Positions 25,728 to 35,087 of a DNA stretch of 64,000 bases are shown piece after piece. The position numbers and the translations under genes were made by a program. The notes beneath the pieces were generated by a model. The model was given only the letters and a program-made list of their open reading frames with translations. It did no database searches and was not told the DNA's origin. This stretch comes from Rhodococcus sp. 1168. GTDB taxonomy: Bacteria; Actinomycetota; Actinomycetes; Mycobacteriales; Mycobacteriaceae. Location: contig NZ_MKKY01000097.1 of the NCBI RefSeq assembly GCF_002091955.1, positions 1-64,000 on the forward strand, given 5' to 3'. Each line of letters starts with the position of its first letter. Position 1 is the first letter of the stretch.

Positions 25728-26420
25728 ATGACGCAAGGCTCGGGGGAATCGATGCCGACCGACGGCAATGTTCGGCGCAGGATCGGTTTGGTGGAGGATC
25801 ACGAGTCTGTTGCGCTGGGCCTCCGATCCATCCTCGCCGACCAATCGGATCTGGATCTGATCGCCGTCGCTGCCACTGTCGACGAACTTCTGGCGTCGGG
25901 TCCGACGCTGGACCTCGTCGTCCTCGATCTTCGTCTCGGTGACGGGTCTTCGCCGCGGTCGAATGTCGAGAAGTTGCACGCCGCAGGTGCTCAGGTCCTG
26001 GTGTACACCGGTGCCGAGAATCCATTTCTCGTTCGTTCCGCCGCGAGGGCAGGAGTTCTTGGCGTCGTCCGCAAGTCCGAGCCGGCCGCTGCCATCGTCT
26101 CGGCTATCCGACGCGCCGCCGCCGGAGACCAGGTCGTCACCACCGATTGGGCTGCGGCCATCGACGGCGACCCGCAATTGCCCGATGTCGGCTTGAGTCC
26201 ACGTCAGCGCGAAGTCCTGGCGTTGTATGCGTCGGGAGAGAAGGCCGGGCGCGTCGCGCGCCTGGCAGGGCTCTCGGAGCAGACCGTCAACGACTATCTG
26301 GTTCGGATCAGAAACAAGTACGCCCAGGCGGGGCGCCCCGCGCCGACCAAAACCGACCTCTACAAGCGAGCTGTCGAAGACGGATGGCTTCCGATGCCGG
26401 AAGTTCCGCCGCTGAGCTGA
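25728..26420 (+). CDS. NarL/FixJ-type response regulator, first of three tandem LuxR genes
   Basis: A 230-residue protein: receiver-like domain (RIGLVEDHESVALGLRSIL, acceptor Asp in LVVLDLRLGDG) and a LuxR-type HTH (LSPRQREVLALYASGEKAGRVARLAGLSEQTVNDYLVRIRNKYAQAGRPAPTKTDLYKRAV). No histidine kinase is adjacent. Its C-terminal RIRNKYAQAGRPAPTKTDL matches the ends of the next two proteins, showing that the three are related. The start at 25728 (ATG) follows GGAGGCGGAGC. Targets are probably local, by inference. Confidence 0.8.
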   Translation: MTQGSGESMPTDGNVRRRIGLVEDHESVALGLRSILADQSDLDLIAVAATVDELLASGPTLDLVVLDLRLGDGSSPRSNVEKLHAAGAQVLVYTGAENPFLVRSAARAGVLGVVRKSEPAAAIVSAIRRAAAGDQVVTTDWAAAIDGDPQLPDVGLSPRQREVLALYASGEKAGRVARLAGLSEQTVNDYLVRIRNKYAQAGRPAPTKTDLYKRAVEDGWLPMPEVPPLS

Positions 26421-26558
26421 GGACCTACGGAGTCAACTATCCAGGTCGTTGAGGATTCAATGCCCCTAGTTTTGAGGGCAGACAACCTGCCCGCCACCTG
26501 TGAAACTCGAGTCAACGGTTTGTATAGGCCACAACCGCACTAGTACGGGGAGAACGCC

Positions 26559-26927
26559 ATGTCAACAGATTTCGATGCCACAGCCGTCTGCTTGTCCGCG
26601 CTCTCGGCACCGATCGTAGAGCGTCCTTCACGCCCACAGATCAGCCTCGCACCGCCGGTCCAAAATCGTCCCGTCGCCGGAATTGCGGGCTCGTTCCTGC
26701 CGAAACCGATCTTGACCGGACGCGAAATCCAAGTGCTGACCTGCTGGATACACTGCGACTCCAAACCCGAAGTGGCCAAGTCGCTGTTCCTGTCGCTGGG
26801 CACCGTCAACACTCACCTGACGCGCATCCGGGCTAAATACGCGGCCGTCGGCCGCCCGGCCTCGACGAAAGCATCACTGGTGGCACGGGCTCTACAGGAC
26901 GGGATGATCGATATCGCGGAGCTGTAG
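26559..26927 (+). CDS. Receiver-less LuxR-type HTH protein (second of three)
   Basis: A 122-residue protein with a short variable N-terminus and a LuxR HTH in the last 75 residues (LTGREIQVLTCWIHCDSKPEVAKSLFLSLGTVNTHLTRIRAKYAAVGRPASTKASLVARALQDG). It lacks a receiver or ligand domain, so any control must be through its level, dimerisation or the N-terminal tail. The ATG follows GGGGAGAACGCC. It is about half identical over the HTH to the third gene and more distant from the first. Confidence 0.75.
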   Translation: MSTDFDATAVCLSALSAPIVERPSRPQISLAPPVQNRPVAGIAGSFLPKPILTGREIQVLTCWIHCDSKPEVAKSLFLSLGTVNTHLTRIRAKYAAVGRPASTKASLVARALQDGMIDIAEL

Positions 26928-26956
26928 GTGCTACTGCGCCGACCGACGTATTGATT

Positions 26957-26976
26957 GTGTACAGATTTCGGTACAC
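26957..26976. promoter_or_regulatory. Inverted repeat between LuxR genes two and three
   Basis: GTGTAC, 8 bases, GTACAC: perfect 6-bp arms about 110 bp upstream of the third LuxR-type start. Candidate operator for one of the three regulators. Confidence 0.35.
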
Positions 26977-27084
26977 CCCTTCTCAGATGCCGGTTTGCGC
27001 GTGCAGTATCGACGAGGGCGGTCGGGCGCTCGGCATGGGGGAGAACGTCTCTGGTGCTGGATTTCTTACTGCAGGAGGTACACG

Positions 27085-27411
27085 TTGTCGAGTTCGCCAC
27101 GTCCACCCACGATTGCGCGGGATACAGGGGCGAAGTCTGCACGCTATTCGGCGTCGACCAATGAACTCGATGGGTACCTGTACTGCAGGCCCGCACTCAG
27201 CGCCCGCGAAGTCGAAGTAATGCTTGCGTGGTTCTCGTCGGATTCGAAAGCCGACGCCGCATCCACGGTCCGTATTTCTGTCGGAACCGTCAACACGCAC
27301 CTCACTCGCATTCGCCACAAGTACGCGGTGGTGGGTAGGCCTGCACCGACGAAGGCCGCCCTGTTCGCTCGCGCGTTACAGGACGGCCACACCAAGCTGA
27401 ACCATTGGTGA
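27085..27411 (+). CDS. Receiver-less LuxR-type HTH protein (third of three)
   Basis: A 108-residue protein when started at TTG 27085, which has an ideal AGGAGG at 6 nt spacing; the longer frame is Arg/Tyr-rich and unlikely. The C-terminal HTH is LSAREVEVMLAWFSSDSKADAASTVRISVGTVNTHLTRIRHKYAVVGRPAPTKAALFARALQDG. It is clearly a tandem duplicate of the preceding gene. It converges with the DUF475 gene. Confidence 0.75.
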   Translation: MSSSPRPPTIARDTGAKSARYSASTNELDGYLYCRPALSAREVEVMLAWFSSDSKADAASTVRISVGTVNTHLTRIRHKYAVVGRPAPTKAALFARALQDGHTKLNHW

Positions 27412-27432
27412 CAGAGGGCGCTCGCCTACTCG

Positions 27433-28530
27433 TTACACCGTGAGTTTCGTGTCCTCACCCTGCTCGACCAGCTTCTTGTTGCGCCTGATACTGCTGATCA
27501 GAGCAGCGCCGATGAACAGAATGCCGACGAAGCCGGTGATCAGCTCGTTGATCTCCACCCCGATCGACACCAGCAAAATTATCGCCAGTGCGCCGATGGC
27601 CCAGTGCGCACCATGCTCGAGGTAGACGTAATCGGACAGCGTGCCCTTGCGGACCAGGAACACCGTGATGGATCGGACGAACATCGCACCGATGAATCCG
27701 AGGCCGAGGGCGATGATGATCGGGTCCGCGGTGATCGCGAAAGCGCCGATGACACCGTCGAACGAGAACGACGCGTCGAGGACCTCGAGGTAGAGGAACA
27801 GGAAGAACCCGGCCTTGCCGGTCGCCTTGGCCAGTTCGCTCGGACCACTCGATCCCTCTTCGCCCTCTTCGTCGGTATGGAACAACTCACCCAGTCCGTT
27901 GACGGCGATGTAGGTGATCATGCCGAGCACGCCGGCGACCATGACCGTGGAAATCTTGTCGTCGTCGGCGAGGAACTCCGCGCTGAGCACCAGCAGCAGA
28001 CCTGCCACGACGACAGCGAGCTGGTCGAGCTTGCCGATCCTGGCCAACGGCTTCTCGAGCCAGCTCAGCCAGGTGATCTCGCGGTGTTCGAAAATGAATC
28101 CGAGGAACAGCATCAGCAGGAACATGCCACCGAACGCAGCAATCTGAGGATGCGCGTCGGTGAGGAGGGTCTCGTAGCTGGGACTGCCGTCGGGGAAGGT
28201 CGCAGCATCGTTCTCCGGCGGATTGAGTGCAAGTTGAATCGCTGCGACGGGTCCGAGACCGGATGCGGCCCAGACGATGACGAGCGGGAAGAGCAACCGC
28301 ATACCGAACACCGCGATGACAATGCCGACGGTCAAGAATATCTTCTGCCAGAATTCGCTCATCCGGCGAAGCACGGTGGCATTGATGACCGCGTTGTCGA
28401 ACGACAACGACACTTCGAGGACACCAAGAATCAAGACGAGAATCATCGCCTCGAGACCGCCATAGAGGAAGGCGACGATCACCGAAACAATCGTGACTCC
28501 GATGGACCATCCGAATATCCGTAGAACCAC
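27433..28530 (-). CDS. DUF475 / TerC-superfamily membrane protein
   Basis: A 365-residue protein with about nine membrane segments and the TerC-superfamily pattern of two Asp-bearing helices: VLEVSLSFDNAVINATVLRRM near residue 40 and LYLEVLDASFSFDGVIGAFAIT near residue 240. This is the DUF475 branch, often beside TerD genes; related TerC proteins take part in metal efflux or metalation of exported proteins. The GTG at 28530 was chosen over the unsupported extension to 28566. It lies 108 bp after terD on the same strand. Confidence 0.85.
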   Translation of the reverse strand: MVLRIFGWSIGVTIVSVIVAFLYGGLEAMILVLILGVLEVSLSFDNAVINATVLRRMSEFWQKIFLTVGIVIAVFGMRLLFPLVIVWAASGLGPVAAIQLALNPPENDAATFPDGSPSYETLLTDAHPQIAAFGGMFLLMLFLGFIFEHREITWLSWLEKPLARIGKLDQLAVVVAGLLLVLSAEFLADDDKISTVMVAGVLGMITYIAVNGLGELFHTDEEGEEGSSGPSELAKATGKAGFFLFLYLEVLDASFSFDGVIGAFAITADPIIIALGLGFIGAMFVRSITVFLVRKGTLSDYVYLEHGAHWAIGALAIILLVSIGVEINELITGFVGILFIGAALISSIRRNKKLVEQGEDTKLTV

Positions 28531-28638
28531 TGTCGGTGGCCTTTCTCTTGGCGGCAATAAAAACAAATAGGGGAGAACCCCGATACATCATGAATGATGC
28601 GGCGGGATTTTCCCCTATCGAAGTACGACTTACGAACC

Positions 28639-29214
28639 CTAGACGTTCACGCCGAAGTCACGAGCGATTCCGGCGAGGCCGGAGGCGTAGCCCTGGCCCA
28701 CGGCACGGAACTTCCACTCGGCACCGTTGCGGTACAGCTCACCGAAAACCATGGCGGTCTCGGTGGAGGCGTCCTCGCTGAGGTCGTAGCGGGCGAGTTC
28801 GGAGTTGTCGGCCTGGTTCAGTACGCGGATGAACGCGTTGCGCACCTGCCCGAACGACTGCGACCGCGCGTCGGCATCGTAGATCGAGACGGGGAAGGTG
28901 ATCGTTTCGATCTCCGGCGGGACAGCGGCAAGATCGACCCTGATCTGCTCGTCGTCGCCCTCACCCTCACCTGTGGTGTTGTCACCGGTGTGCTCGATCG
29001 AACCGTCGGGGGACTTGAGGTTGTTGAAGAACACGAAGTGTCCGTCGCTCAGTGCCTTCTTCGTCGAGTTCAGCGCGATGGCGCTGGCGTCGAGGTCGAA
29101 GTCCGTTCCGGTCGTCGTTCGAATGTCCCAACCGAGTCCGACCGTGACCGCGGTCAGGTTCGGAGCTGCCTTGGTGAGTGAAACATTGCCGCCCTTGCTG
29201 AGGCTGACGCCCAT
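28639..29214 (-). CDS. TerD-family calcium-binding stress protein
   Basis: A 191-residue single-domain TerD/TerE-type protein. The opening [20 protein letters not shown] and the calcium-site motifs [10 protein letters not shown] and [19 protein letters not shown] are intact, and the C-terminal [23 protein letters not shown] is typical. Ter proteins confer tellurite, phage or colicin resistance in some bacteria and act in a membrane-linked complex with TerC. It heads a leftward pair with DUF475 and is divergent from the coiled-coil gene. Confidence 0.92.
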   Translation of the reverse strand: MGVSLSKGGNVSLTKAAPNLTAVTVGLGWDIRTTTGTDFDLDASAIALNSTKKALSDGHFVFFNNLKSPDGSIEHTGDNTTGEGEGDDEQIRVDLAAVPPEIETITFPVSIYDADARSQSFGQVRNAFIRVLNQADNSELARYDLSEDASTETAMVFGELYRNGAEWKFRAVGQGYASGLAGIARDFGVNV

Positions 29215-29381
29215 GTCTGTCCTTTCGTGTGGATTCCGCTACTTACTTTCCACCGTAGTGGTCATCTGTCCGATTTGTGAGGAGCTCGCGGTCACACCGC
29301 AGGCCCGATCCTGTTTGTCGCAGTTGCACTACGGCAACGTGCACACCACGGCGGGAAGTTCCCGTCAGTACTATCGAGCGG

Positions 29382-30581
29382 GTGACAAGTCGCTGGCCTG
29401 GGGCCTTCCGCCGAGGAAGTGAATCGGAGTCTGCTGCGCGCGCAGCACAGGAGCGCGCCGTCGCTGCGTTCCTCGACATGGACAAACGACAGTCGATCGC
29501 ATCCACGGGTGTCGACGCGATCCGGGCATTGACTCCCGCACGCGACATCACGTCGCTGTGGAACAAGACCGAGAAGCAATGTTTCGAAGCCGGCGCTGCC
29601 TACTTGGCGGCAGTGGATCAGTTCGACGGCATCACCACTCCTGCAGCACAGAACGCATTCGATAACGCGACGCGTGCATTGGGCGAGGCATGCCGTGCTG
29701 TCGACGAGTTCTACCGAACACACCGAATCGACCTCGAACAAGCTCGTTCCACACTCGCCGCTACCCCGCGCCTGGTCCAGGACGCCAAGGCTCTAGCCCA
29801 GAAGGCCCAGTTGGCCGTCGCTGCCGGCGAAGACAGCTACACCGACTACCCGTCGATACGAGCGGCATGGCAGACACTCGACGCCGGCGTGGCCACCCTC
29901 GACCGCGCCACCGCGGCGAATGACGCTCTGGGTGTCCGAAATGCCGCCGCCGCAGTTCGCGAGGCCGCAGCAGCGCTGGAGGCTGCAGTCGAGGCCGCTC
30001 CGGCCCGGGCGAAGGAAGCGCGCTCGGCTCTCTCGTCGGTCCGCACCCGACTCGAGGCTGTCCGCACGCGCTTCGAACGACTCGCACCTGCATTCTCGAC
30101 GTTGCTCCGCGAGTTCAATGTCGCCAGCTCCGCCGACCTCTCGGCCAACGAGCACACGAGCGCCCGATACATCGAGCAGGCCTCGGAGGACCTCGCCGCC
30201 GCACGGGCGGCCGCCGACGCAAGCAATCCCGAACAGGCTCTCGACTACATCGCGCAAGCCCGTGCTCGCCTTGCCGACGCCGAGGCCCTCGTCGACGCCG
30301 TCACCGATCGCGTCGAACTACTGCGTGCGGTGAAGGCAAACCCACAGGAGAAGGAACGGGCGGTACGTTTCACGTTACGAGACGCACAACAGTTGGCTGT
30401 GAACCGTGGCCTGGTTGCCGAGTGGGGATCGGTGTTGGATGCTCAGCTGGCTCGAATCGAGAGAGCGAGCACTGCGCTATCAGGCACTCACCCCGATTAT
30501 TGGTCCTACCTGCAAGATCTGAATACCATTTCGGGCTTCATCTCCGGGGTTGTCGACAGGATGCGAGGCTCGGCTCACTGA
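29382..30581 (+). CDS. Alanine-rich coiled-coil protein of the Ter cluster
   Basis: A 399-residue, almost entirely helical protein, very rich in Ala, Glu, Arg and Leu, with long heptad-like runs (for example residues 130-260, ALGVRNAAAAVREAAAALEA). There is no signal peptide or membrane segment. GTG at 29382 with GAGCG upstream is used; the ATG of MDKRQSIAS further in is the alternative. It lies between terD and the CitE-like gene and is likely the first gene of the rightward enzyme operon. A scaffolding role is a guess from its composition. Confidence 0.6.
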   Translation: MTSRWPGAFRRGSESESAARAAQERAVAAFLDMDKRQSIASTGVDAIRALTPARDITSLWNKTEKQCFEAGAAYLAAVDQFDGITTPAAQNAFDNATRALGEACRAVDEFYRTHRIDLEQARSTLAATPRLVQDAKALAQKAQLAVAAGEDSYTDYPSIRAAWQTLDAGVATLDRATAANDALGVRNAAAAVREAAAALEAAVEAAPARAKEARSALSSVRTRLEAVRTRFERLAPAFSTLLREFNVASSADLSANEHTSARYIEQASEDLAAARAAADASNPEQALDYIAQARARLADAEALVDAVTDRVELLRAVKANPQEKERAVRFTLRDAQQLAVNRGLVAEWGSVLDAQLARIERASTALSGTHPDYWSYLQDLNTISGFISGVVDRMRGSAH

Positions 30582-30628
30582 TTGCCGAACTCCAAAATTC
30601 ATTTGCTCACGAACGTTAAGGACGCCCG

Positions 30629-31786
30629 GTGCAACACTTTCGACATCTCGATCCCGCAGTGCACGACGCACTGTTCTTCCGGCCACCCAAGAACATTCCC
30701 GTCGACGCGAACATCGTCAGTGTCGCAACGGCACTGGGCGCGACACTGTATATGCCGGCCACACGAACCGATCTGACGGCGACGTTGATCAAACGCAGCC
30801 GCATAGGCGTCTGCTCCTTGGTCATCGACCTCGAAGATGCCGTAGCCGATCACGATCTCGAAGAAGCACTCACCAACGCCGTGCGGACACTCGACGAGCT
30901 GGCCGCGGACGAGGACCTCACCGCGTTGGTGTTCGTCCGCGCCCGTACTCCGGAGCACATTCGCAGAATCTGTTCCGAGATCGCTCACGGTGCCGCCGCC
31001 CTCGCCGGTTTCGTGGTGCCCAAGTTCACCGCAGCCAACGGCGCATCCTTCCTCGACGCCATCGCCGCCGGTTCGAACGAGCACGGCAAGCGACTGTTCG
31101 CGATGCCAGTTCTCGAATCCGCCGAGGTCGTATTCCGAGAGACACGCGACACCGAACTCGTCGCGGTACGCGAACTGCTTCTGGCACACAGTGACCGAGT
31201 ACTCGCGGTGCGCATCGGCGCCACCGACATGTGCGGCATGTTCGGTATCCGCCGCGACCGGGACCTGACCATCTACGACGTCCGCGTCGTCGCTGACGTC
31301 ATCAGCGCCATCGTCAACCACCTCGGGCGCAACAACGGAACCGGATTCGTCATCACCGGACCGGTATGGGAGTACTTCGCCGATCACGAACGTATGTTCC
31401 GTCCCATGCTCAGGCAGACCCCGTTCGTCGAACCCGGGGCGGTGCGATTTCGGCAGCAGCTCGTCAGCAGTGACCTCGACGCTCTCCTTCGCGAAGTCGC
31501 ATTGGACCGCGCCAACGGGATTCAAGGAAAAACGGTAATTCACCCGTCTCACGTTCCAGCCGTACACGCACTGTCCGCAGTCACACACGAGGAGTACCAC
31601 GATGCGCTCGATATCTTGGAATCCGACGCCGGAGGCGTCCGTGCGTCGGGTTACGGTAACAAGATGAACGAGCTTGGACCACATCGCAACTGGGCGCGCC
31701 AAACATTGCTGCGTGCCGACGCTTTCGGCGTCACCAACGAGAAGGTGACGTTCGTGGACGTACTCACCGCTTTGGCGGACCGATGA
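30629..31786 (+). CDS. HpcH/HpaI-CitE-like aldolase/lyase of the Ter biosynthetic cluster
   Basis: A 385-residue TIM-barrel protein of the CitE-like group: SLVIDLEDAVADHDLEEA near residue 65, then GFVVPKFTAANG, FAMPVLES and LAVRIGATDMCGMFGIRR. Family members cleave or form C-C bonds of acyl or sugar acids using a metal bound by acidic residues. Ter-linked members are predicted in published comparative genomics to help build a nucleoside-like metabolite. The GTG at 30629 follows AAGGA. The stop overlaps the start of the next gene by 4 bp, so the two are translationally coupled. Confidence 0.8.
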   Translation: MQHFRHLDPAVHDALFFRPPKNIPVDANIVSVATALGATLYMPATRTDLTATLIKRSRIGVCSLVIDLEDAVADHDLEEALTNAVRTLDELAADEDLTALVFVRARTPEHIRRICSEIAHGAAALAGFVVPKFTAANGASFLDAIAAGSNEHGKRLFAMPVLESAEVVFRETRDTELVAVRELLLAHSDRVLAVRIGATDMCGMFGIRRDRDLTIYDVRVVADVISAIVNHLGRNNGTGFVITGPVWEYFADHERMFRPMLRQTPFVEPGAVRFRQQLVSSDLDALLREVALDRANGIQGKTVIHPSHVPAVHALSAVTHEEYHDALDILESDAGGVRASGYGNKMNELGPHRNWARQTLLRADAFGVTNEKVTFVDVLTALADR

Positions 31787-34110
31787 ACAACCCGACCGAC
31801 GGAATCAAGGTCACCGGCACCGGCACTTCCTCGGAGTGGTCGGTCGAACAACTCGTTCGCCCCGGATTGCGTCGAAACCCAAGGCGTGCACATCTGTTGG
31901 TGTCGGAGGTACTCGGTAAGCACATACCGGTCGACCCCGAACTCGTGACCGCTGCGGCAGACCAACTCGGAACGCTAGTGCTCGACGCGGCCGGCGGGTC
32001 GGACGTCGTGGTGCTCGGGTTCGCGGAAACCGCAACAGGTTTGGGACATGGCGTCGCAGCACGACTCAACGCATATTCCTACCTACATTCGACGCGTCGC
32101 GACGTGCCCGGCCTCGAGGTGTACGGAGAGTTCCAAGAAGGCCATTCGCACGCGACGGATCACCAACTGTTGCCGACGTCCGCGGATATCCTGGCCGTAC
32201 CGCTTCCACTTGTCTTGGTCGACGACGAGATATCCACCGGTAAAACGGCACTCGAAGCAATCCGCTCCGTCCATGCCGTTACTCCGCGGGCACACTACGT
32301 GATCGCCTCGCTCGTCGACATGCGAAGCGAGGAGCACATTCTCGAGACTGACGCCGTCGCGACCGAACTCGGCGTCACCATCGTCAGCGTGAGCCTCGCT
32401 CAGGGCAGCGTCGAACTGGCCGACGGACTCGTCGGTGATGTGACCGGACTACCGGACCCGACGTTCAATCCTGCCGCGGAGACCGCGGGCACCGTGACCC
32501 GCCTCGATGTGGATTGGCCCGCAACCGTTCCCGACGGCGGCCGTCACGGATTCCTTTCCTTCGACACTCCTGCCTTCGAGAACGCCATCGCTCACGTTGC
32601 CACGCGCGTCGAGTCCATCGTGTCCGCCGACAGACCCGTGGTGGTCCTCGGCCACGAGGAATTGATGTACCTGCCGCTTCGCCTCGCGTTGATCCTCCGC
32701 GCGGGTGGTCATCCGGCATTGTTCCAAACCACCACTCGGTCACCGGCTTACGTACTCGATACACCGAACTATCCGCTGCGTCGGGGCTTCCAGTTTCTGG
32801 CGCCGGAGAACGGTGAACCCGAGGCGCGGTACGTCTACAACGCCGACGGCCCGGAGAATGCGTTGCTGATTCTCGTGGTCGACGAGCCTGCGGACACCGA
32901 CCGGCTTTTCGGCGAAGGTGGTGCCGTTCGCACTCTCGCCGCGTCCGGCGCCGATGTCCTCGTCGTCGTCATCACCGGCGCCGATCCGATGGCCCTGGCG
33001 GTATCGCGCCGCGCGGTGCCCCTGACCGGGCCCGCATTCGGTTCCTACGCCCCTGGTGAGGTGACGTGGCTGCTCAAGGACCTCTCGGGCATGGAGCTCG
33101 AAGCCGATGTCGGTGAGCGGGAGAGGCGAATTCAGGCGGGCACAGCGCACTACGCCGAATCACTGCCCGTAGAGTTCCAGCCCGATCTCGCGTACCGAGA
33201 ATTGTTCGAAGAAGTACTGCAGGACAGTGCTTCTCGTCTTGCAGTCGCAGTCGGCACCGTCACCGAACTCGTTCTGGCCGAGCGCGGACACGACATCGTT
33301 CTCGCCTCATTGGCTCGGGCCGGCACACCGGTCGGGATACTGATGCGCCGCTGGGCACACTATGTGCACGGACTCGAACTGCCGCACTATGCCCTCTCGA
33401 TCGTCCGCGACCGTGGAATCGATACCGTCGCACTGAAATACCTCGCAGACAATCACGATCCCCGATCCGTCGTCTTCGTAGACGGCTGGACGGGAAAAGG
33501 TGCCATCGCACGCGAATTGGCCGCTGCGCTGGCAGCATTCGAAGGCGCAGAGTTCAACAGCGACCTCGCAGTTCTGGCCGACCCCGGTCACTGCGCGCGG
33601 ACCTACGGCACGCGCGATGATTTCCTCATCGCATCTGCCTGCCTCAATTCGACGGTCTCCGGTCTCGTCTCTCGGACGGTCCTCAACCGCGACCTGATCG
33701 ACGAGGGAGAGTTCCACGGTGCCAAGTATTACGCCGACCTTGCACCGGACGACGTGTCCAACCATCTGCTCGACACAGTGTCAGCGCAGTTCGATGCGGT
33801 ACGCGAGGATGTCGCCCGATCGGTAGCCGAAGTATCGAACTCGGATCGCACTCCGACCTGGACCGGATGGGCATCGGTGGAGAAGGTCCGCGAAGAGTTC
33901 GGGATCTCGCATGTCAATTTCGTCAAACCCGGTGTAGGAGAAACAACCCGAGTGCTTCTCCGTCGAATCCCATGGCGGATTCTCGTGCGCGACCTCGATG
34001 CCCCCGAACACCGACACATTCGTATGTTGGCCGCCGCCAGAGATGTTCCAGTGATCGAGGTATCCGACCTGGCATATTCGTGCATGGGCCTGATCAAGGA
34101 TGTCACGTGA
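31783..34110 (+). CDS. Fusion protein: PRTase-TRSP + StiP-like domain + PELOTA RNA-binding domain
   Basis: A 775-residue protein in one frame. Residues 20-230 are a phosphoribosyltransferase with PRPP loop VDDEISTGKT (146-155). Residues 250-410 are the TRSP module (TTTRSP at 316-321, then RRGFQF). From GSYAPGEVTWLL (420-431) a second protein type begins, the StiP-like Ter-linked family, with its own PRPP-loop-like VDGWTGKG (567-574). The last 65 residues (GISHVNFVKPG...HIRMLAAARDVPVIEVSDLAYS) form a PELOTA-type RNA-binding domain. In other genomes I know these as two adjacent genes; here there is one frame with no internal stop. It is 4-bp overlapped with both neighbours. Confidence 0.8.
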   Translation: MNNPTDGIKVTGTGTSSEWSVEQLVRPGLRRNPRRAHLLVSEVLGKHIPVDPELVTAAADQLGTLVLDAAGGSDVVVLGFAETATGLGHGVAARLNAYSYLHSTRRDVPGLEVYGEFQEGHSHATDHQLLPTSADILAVPLPLVLVDDEISTGKTALEAIRSVHAVTPRAHYVIASLVDMRSEEHILETDAVATELGVTIVSVSLAQGSVELADGLVGDVTGLPDPTFNPAAETAGTVTRLDVDWPATVPDGGRHGFLSFDTPAFENAIAHVATRVESIVSADRPVVVLGHEELMYLPLRLALILRAGGHPALFQTTTRSPAYVLDTPNYPLRRGFQFLAPENGEPEARYVYNADGPENALLILVVDEPADTDRLFGEGGAVRTLAASGADVLVVVITGADPMALAVSRRAVPLTGPAFGSYAPGEVTWLLKDLSGMELEADVGERERRIQAGTAHYAESLPVEFQPDLAYRELFEEVLQDSASRLAVAVGTVTELVLAERGHDIVLASLARAGTPVGILMRRWAHYVHGLELPHYALSIVRDRGIDTVALKYLADNHDPRSVVFVDGWTGKGAIARELAAALAAFEGAEFNSDLAVLADPGHCARTYGTRDDFLIASACLNSTVSGLVSRTVLNRDLIDEGEFHGAKYYADLAPDDVSNHLLDTVSAQFDAVREDVARSVAEVSNSDRTPTWTGWASVEKVREEFGISHVNFVKPGVGETTRVLLRRIPWRILVRDLDAPEHRHIRMLAAARDVPVIEVSDLAYSCMGLIKDVT

Positions 34111-34955
34111 ACACCCTCATAACGGTCGACCTGGACCGAACGATGATCTTCTCCGAGGCCGCGTTGGGGTTCGAGGTCGACGAGACCGTGGTCTGCGTCG
34201 AAATGTTCGAGAGAGCGCCACTGTCCTACATGACCACCGCTGCCGCCGAGTCGCTGCGCACCCTCACCGCCGATGCCGTCGTGGTGCCGACGACGACACG
34301 CACGATCGAGCAATTCCAGCGAATCTCACTGCCCGGTGCGCCGTGGCGGTTCTCGATCACGAGCAACGGCGGCAACATCCTCGTCGACGGTGAACCCGAC
34401 CGTGCATGGCGCGCCGGTTTCTCGGACATCGATCTCGGCGGGGTCCGCGAGGAACTGACGCGTCGAACGGGCGGCGACTGGGTTCTCAAGCGTCGGACTG
34501 CGGACGATCTTTTCTGCTACCTCGTCGTCGAACCCGCAGCGGTTCCGCCCGAATTTCTCGCGGACTGGTCTTCGTGGTGTGCCGCGCGTGGATGGAACGT
34601 CTCGCAACAGGGACGCAAGATTTACACGATGCCCGACGTCGTCTGCAAGAATCGCGCCGTCGCCGAGGTTCTCACGCGCTGCATCGACGACGGCGTTCTC
34701 GACGTCGGGGCCCTCACGCTTGCTGCGGGCGACGGCGCACTCGATGCAGACATGCTCATCGCCGCCGACCGGTCCATCAGGCCGCGGCACGGCGAGCTGG
34801 AGGCGATGAACTTCCAGCACGACGGGTTGGTGGTCACGACGTCGGCGGGTGGTCTCGCAGGCGAGGAGATCCTCACCTGGCTGCATGCCGAGACGGCTCG
34901 AGAAGTCGATGGAACCATCCGTGCGTCCGCTGCGTCGAACAAGGCAAGGGGTTGA
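34107..34955 (+). CDS. HAD-superfamily phosphatase of the Ter biosynthetic cluster
   Basis: A 282-residue Cof-type HAD hydrolase. The nucleophile motif is VDLDRTMIF at the N-terminus (TLITVDLDRT), motif II lies in VVVPTTTRT, and motif IV is LTLAAGDGALDADML near residue 215. It starts with GTG at 34107, overlapping the previous stop by 4 bp; the longer frame upstream is a shadow of the fusion gene. It presumably removes phosphate from the pathway product. Substrate is inferred from neighbours only. Confidence 0.8.
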   Translation: MNTLITVDLDRTMIFSEAALGFEVDETVVCVEMFERAPLSYMTTAAAESLRTLTADAVVVPTTTRTIEQFQRISLPGAPWRFSITSNGGNILVDGEPDRAWRAGFSDIDLGGVREELTRRTGGDWVLKRRTADDLFCYLVVEPAAVPPEFLADWSSWCAARGWNVSQQGRKIYTMPDVVCKNRAVAEVLTRCIDDGVLDVGALTLAAGDGALDADMLIAADRSIRPRHGELEAMNFQHDGLVVTTSAGGLAGEEILTWLHAETAREVDGTIRASAASNKARG

Positions 34956-34976
34956 CGCACACACGGGGGTACAGGC

Positions 34977-35087
34977 ATGGGCTTGGGAAGAACGGGCTCG
35001 AAAGGTAGGCCCTGGACGGGCGCGGGTCGTGTTGCATCCGCGGAATCGGGTCCTACGCCGACGCATGTTCCGGAGCACCAGGCATGA
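34977..35087 (+). CDS. Possible 36-aa ORF coupled to the PPE-like gene
   Basis: ATG at 34977 with GGGGGT upstream opens 36 codons rich in Gly, Pro, Thr and Arg (MGLGRTGSKGRPWTGAGRVA), and its stop overlaps the ATG of the PPE-like gene as ATGA. Such overlap is typical of translational coupling, but composition is unremarkable and the frame may be chance. Confidence 0.2.
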   Translation: MGLGRTGSKGRPWTGAGRVASAESGPTPTHVPEHQA

